Source: Poa pratensis
Lineage: Eukaryota > Streptophyta > Magnoliopsida > Poales > Poaceae
Assembly (NCBI GenBank): GCA_947311845.1
Contig: CAMZMU010000080.1
Location: forward strand, 14,021,444 to 14,085,443
Reading direction: 5' to 3'
DNA: 64,000 nucleotides
Position numbers and translations under genes: made by a program. This document shows, in pieces, positions 60,638 through 64,000 of this stretch. The notes beneath the pieces were generated by a model that ran no database searches, was not told the DNA's origin, and worked only from the letters and a program-made list of their open reading frames with translations. Every line of letters starts with the position of its first letter. Position 1 is the first letter of the stretch.

Positions 60638-60642
60638 CTAGT

Positions 60643-60740
60643 TATTAATATAAAAAGAGCGAGTGTGTCAGATCTGGAAGATCACAGCCGTACAAGAGGT
60701 TTAATCCAACGTCTCACGTGCTCTCAATGTTGTATGATGT
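60643..60740 (+). mobile_element. Truncated Helitron 5' end (H4)
   Basis: TATTAATATAAAAAGAGCGA and following sequence (GTCAGATC..CACAGCCGTAC) are alignable with the H3 5' end (CTAATATAAAAAGACC..GCTGATCC..TCAGCCGTACG). The initial TC is missing, and no matching 3' end was found in the window. Confidence 0.45.
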
Positions 60741-63080
60741 GCCATCAACAAATCATGCCGAAAAAAATGCCCCCAATCCCGCGATCGGAAAAAATCTCAT
60801 CCCAATTGATACCCGCAGCTTCCGCACAACCATCTCCATCCTCGCTCGCCTTCAGCGTTCAGCCTCCAGCCATCCCCGCCGCCGCGCCCCCAGCAGCCCC
60901 GTCCTCCTCCATATGTTGTCACGCCCAGATGGACCACCTCCGCCGTCACGTCGCCTTCCGCTCGTGGGGAGGACGGGAACTTCCCTGCCCCGAGGCCGAT
61001 GTCGCCCCAACTCCCTCGACGCGAGAGCCTGAAACCGCCGCCCACTCTCCTGCCAACCACAATCCAGCGCAGACGAAAGGCCTGCACGCCGCAACTCGAC
61101 GCCACGAAGGATTCAGGAAAACGAATGCCCCGATTCTGCGCGATCTGGGGAACTCCTGCTCGCTACCTCTAGATTCCTGGACGATCCGCTGCGCACAGCC
61201 GACGGGAAATGCTATTGCATCTGAAGTCAAACTGGGCAACTTCCCACGCGTAGCCAACCCAAATCGCCCTATTGCCGTCGTGATCGTCATTTGCGTCCTA
61301 TGCAGCACTCTCTCTCTCCCACGTCGCCGTCCCCTGTTCTTGAGACAGGCAAGTGAATTTTTTGGTCTTTCTTCGGTACCCGCTGGAGGAAAGGAACTGC
61401 ATTGCCTCAGTTGTTTCTCAGTCACTTGAATCGTGTGGAAATCGTTTCGGTATATTTCTACATACTCATCTCCAAGCTACATTTGAGGAGCCTACAGACG
61501 GTCATATTATTTTGTTCAACCATGCTACAAGGTTCTTCACATATCATTTTTTTCTTTCAATAATGTTGATTGGCTGAAAGTATAGTTGTCTATGGCTCCT
61601 GCAACTGTACATCGATATGGATTTTCTTCTTCCTACATGACGCGGCTGTTGATTTGTTGTGCCAACTATTTACAGCTAGGGAGATGAGCTGGGTTGTCGG
61701 ATTGGAACCAGAGCAAGAGCTGTCCGTTAAAGACCAGGAAAACTGAAACCAACTAAACGTTGACGACGCAGGTGCCACTGCGGCCAAGCTTTTTCATGTT
61801 TTTACATTCGGAAACTAGCAACATTGGGATTTATTGGCCCTGTTTCATGCAGCTCGCTACAGCCCGGATCTGGTAATATACAAATAGACTGACTAATTGT
61901 GAAGTAGTTTTCCTGCACATCCATCAATCATCGTAATATTCCTTTGCACTGAAGGAGGACTGACAGGTCACTCTTTTGCTGATTGCTGGACTTGTGGTTC
62001 TGAGGAAATGTCGATTTTAAAAATTAGGTACATATGCATCGGTTTCTCAGTTCTCACAGACATAGCTCTATGATCTGAATTATGTGTTGCCCATGGGCTG
62101 ATGTTAAATTGCACCTTTTTAGATGTTCAATCACTCCTCCATGGATGGAGTTCGAGATTTTTAAGCAAACATGCATGCACCTTCATTCCTGCATGGTTCT
62201 TCGCACTTTGTTTTGCAATCACATCGAGAATCTCATCAGCGTGCATTCTCACCATAATTTTAATAATTTTGTACACTATGTGTGTCAAGGCTAGATAGGA
62301 AGAAGATGCAGAGTTTGTGCTTCACTGGTCTCGGCATGTATATGCTAAAGCTCTTGTACATATTTTCTGCAAGAATAGTAGACTTAAGCTCCAGTATAAG
62401 TTTGTAAAATTGATAGACTAAAGCTCTGCTACAGATCTACAGACTTAAGCTCCGGTAAGAGTTCAACAGGGAACACTTGATGTTAGTTAAAATGATAAAA
62501 TGATTGGTCCATGTCAGCCAAAAGAAGAACAACATCAAGGGCTGCCTCTCTCCTCATGTATCTGTTTTCCTTCTTATGTTCTGAAACTATGTAGTGTGGT
62601 GAGCATGTAGAACAAAAGCAAGTCTGAATATCCATGTGAAATAATGGGCTACTTTACATACTGCAGCTCATAAATCATTCTGCTTATGCTCTATAAGACA
62701 AGGTCCCAAACAAGTTATCTTCTGTGTTTTGTGTAAGTCGGATAACTGTTCTGCTTGTAAAACACTAAGTATCCACTAGAGAAGGTAAACAATTCTCTTT
62801 AGCGATCAAGCAGTTGAAGCTTACCTAGAAGGGCAAGTGTTTTTCATTTACTTTGTTCATCTCTCAACTTTTGACTAACGAAACTAAATTAGCAATAGAA
62901 TGTGCATGCATGTATGCATTATTTCAGTCCCTGATGAACTTATCGAGTTTTCGGATTAATCTTTTGACACAATGCACTACATGTCTATTTGTTAGCCTTC
63001 TTTTCATGATCGAAAGAATGTCTACTAATTCCAGTTCGTTTGCATATGACCTTGGAGAGCATGCCCTAACACGAGACCTG
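60741..63080. other. Unassigned region to the right of H3
   Basis: An ORF of 254 codons at 60665-61429 starts inside the Helitron-like 5' end and encodes low-complexity Pro/Ala/Ser sequence with no domain, so it is not called as a gene. GACTTAAGCTCC recurs near 62382 and 62448. The remainder is AT-rich. Confidence 0.3.
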
Positions 63081-63090
63081 CTTCAAGTTC

Positions 63091-63279
63091 TTGGCTTCTG
63101 ATGACCGCCTCTTACGCTGCCCTAAATGGGATCCTGTTCTACCAGCACAACATCTAGCAGTTGTCAGTTACAATAACTTGCTCAAGCCTGCATTAGCGAA
63201 GAACACAGCTGAATCAGAGGCCACCAAGGAAGAGGTTGCGCCGAAAGAGCAGGCACCAAAAGCCGTAGAGGATCAGTAG
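63091..63279 (+). CDS. Possible C-terminal exon of an unidentified protein
   Basis: Open frame reading LLRCPKWDPVLPAQHLAVVS, then NNLLKPALAK and a Lys/Glu-rich tail ending KAVEDQ and TAG. Composition looks protein-like rather than random, and the 3' flank resembles a UTR. I do not recognise the family, and no upstream exon was linked to it, so the start given is only the first ATG in frame. Confidence 0.3.
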   Translation: MASDDRLLRCPKWDPVLPAQHLAVVSYNNLLKPALAKNTAESEATKEEVAPKEQAPKAVEDQ

Positions 63280-63614
63280 CACTCATAAGAAATTGTATCC
63301 TGGTTAGTTCAGGTTTCAAAACTACTCATTCTGTTCCAAATTAATTTGACACAAATTTTTAGATAAAAAGGGAGGGTAGCTCCCCGGTTCCATTAAAAAT
63401 GAAACCCACGTTCCAGATCCCGTTTTGCCACCTTACAAAGTACTGAAAAATAACGCTACAACTAGAACTTTAACAGCTAGTCTGCTCACATCCAACTAGA
63501 GCTAACTCTGACTCTTATTACAACGCTTTTAAAATGGATCAGCGCGAACCAGCAGCAGTAAACATAAAGGTAGAGCTAAAACTGATAACCAAAGGTAATA
63601 CGGGGAGAAGAGAG
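63280..63614. other. Convergent 3' flank
   Basis: Probable 3' UTR of the minus-strand gene that follows. It contains ATTCTGTTCCAAATTAATTT, a likely remnant of a Stowaway end. Confidence 0.4.
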
Positions 63615-64000
63615 CTAGAATGCAACATCCAGCTTCGCCTTGACACCATATTCGGACGCCTTTAGTTTCTTGAGCGGGGTCTTCCCCAGCGTCGGCGACC
63701 AGCAGTCTTGGTCTAGTGGTGATGCAGGGCTCAGCAGCAGCTGTGAATTTTCACTCTTGCCCACCTTTCGGATCGGGGTTCCAGGCAGGCCAGCAGAGTC
63801 TGAGAGCTTCAGGGAGCCGAGCAGGAAACTTGCTGCCCAGCTTCTTGCAGTGAGATCTTTCTGAGACAGATCTCCCAAGCCATCTAGCCACTGATAGCGA
63901 GCGGGGATCTCAGCTTTAGAGCCAGGAATTGACAGAACGCTCTTATCCTGTCCAGCGCTTCTCCCTTGCTTAGGATACTCCAATTCCTCAGAGTCCTCAG
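63615..64000 (-). CDS. C-terminal part of an unidentified plant protein, runs off the right edge
   Basis: Open on the minus strand from the window edge to a stop at 63615. The frame stays open upstream of the Met at 63983 (EDSEELEYPKQGRSAGQ...), so the true start is outside. Visible text: Ser/Leu-rich with ARYQWLDGLGDLSQKDLTAR, GLPGTPIRKVGKSE, SPTLGKTPLKKLKASEYGVK and a terminal KLDVAF. The Ser/Pro and TP sites suggest a phosphorylated, partly disordered nuclear protein, but I do not recognise the family. The coherent frame and a likely downstream UTR support a real gene. Confidence 0.55.
   Translation of the reverse strand, partial: EDSEELEYPKQGRSAGQDKSVLSIPGSKAEIPARYQWLDGLGDLSQKDLTARSWAASFLLGSLKLSDSAGLPGTPIRKVGKSENSQLLLSPASPLDQDCWSPTLGKTPLKKLKASEYGVKAKLDVAF

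Larger units (their letters stand above)
58131..60642 (+). mobile_element. Helitron-like element H3 carrying a SANT-domain gene
   Basis: 5' end TCTCCACTAATATAAAAAGA preceded by A. 3' end GCATGTGCACGTGC hairpin then TCAATTACTAGT followed by T. 2512 bases, no Rep/helicase. It holds the open reading frame at 58453. The termini are seen directly; that they belong to one element is inferred. Confidence 0.6.

Noticed and set aside
60665..61429. 254-codon plus-strand ORF
   Set aside because: Begins inside a Helitron-like 5' end. Low-complexity Pro/Ala/Ser and Arg sequence with no recognisable domain, and an equally long antisense ORF, so coding is not supported.

Overview
The window is nuclear DNA of a grass, most likely a Pooideae/Triticeae species. 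Its genes have many GT-AG introns, the CTCCCT-ended Stowaway elements, copia elements and Helitrons are typical of temperate grass genomes, and all protein matches are closest to grass proteins. No bacterial-style operons, CRISPR arrays or tRNA/rRNA genes were seen. All identifications were made by eye from translated motifs and remembered family sequences, without database searches.

Left half (1-35.4 kb), all genes on the plus strand: a class II HKT-type Na+/K+ transporter (3 exons); plant-specific 60S acidic ribosomal protein P3 (2 exons); a repeat-rich gap with MITEs (about 4-10.2 kb); a young 5.1 kb Ty1/copia element that appears to sit in the leader intron of the next gene; a 17-exon ABC1-like kinase fused to a beta-lactamase-like domain; a 17-exon UDP-sugar pyrophosphorylase; and eIF4A (4 coding exons plus a leader intron). 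From memory, HKT2, P3, USP and eIF4A are also close neighbours on rice chromosome 6, so this looks like a conserved gene island.

Middle (36-49.4 kb): duplicated non-coding segments flank a chimeric insert of plastid DNA (ndhF joined to petB). Then comes a cluster of related MITE-like repeats split by a 10.3 kb SIRE/Maximus-like copia element with 2.0-2.1 kb LTRs, a decayed gag and no recognisable pol.

Right part (49.5-64 kb): a nest of rolling-circle (Helitron-type) elements. An outer Helitron (49481-58128) contains a 2.06 kb hAT-Tip100-like element with a broken transposase and a second, minus-strand Helitron (52417-56722) with a roughly 1 kb triplicated segment next to its 5' terminus. Another Helitron (58131-60642) abuts it and carries a SANT/Myb-domain gene or gene fragment. 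A partial unidentified minus-strand gene runs off the right edge.

The most useful cross-cutting observation is that every frame break in the USP gene and in the young copia polyprotein, and every difference found between the three tandem copies, is a one-base shortening at a run of G or C. That pattern points at base-calling error at least as strongly as at gene decay.
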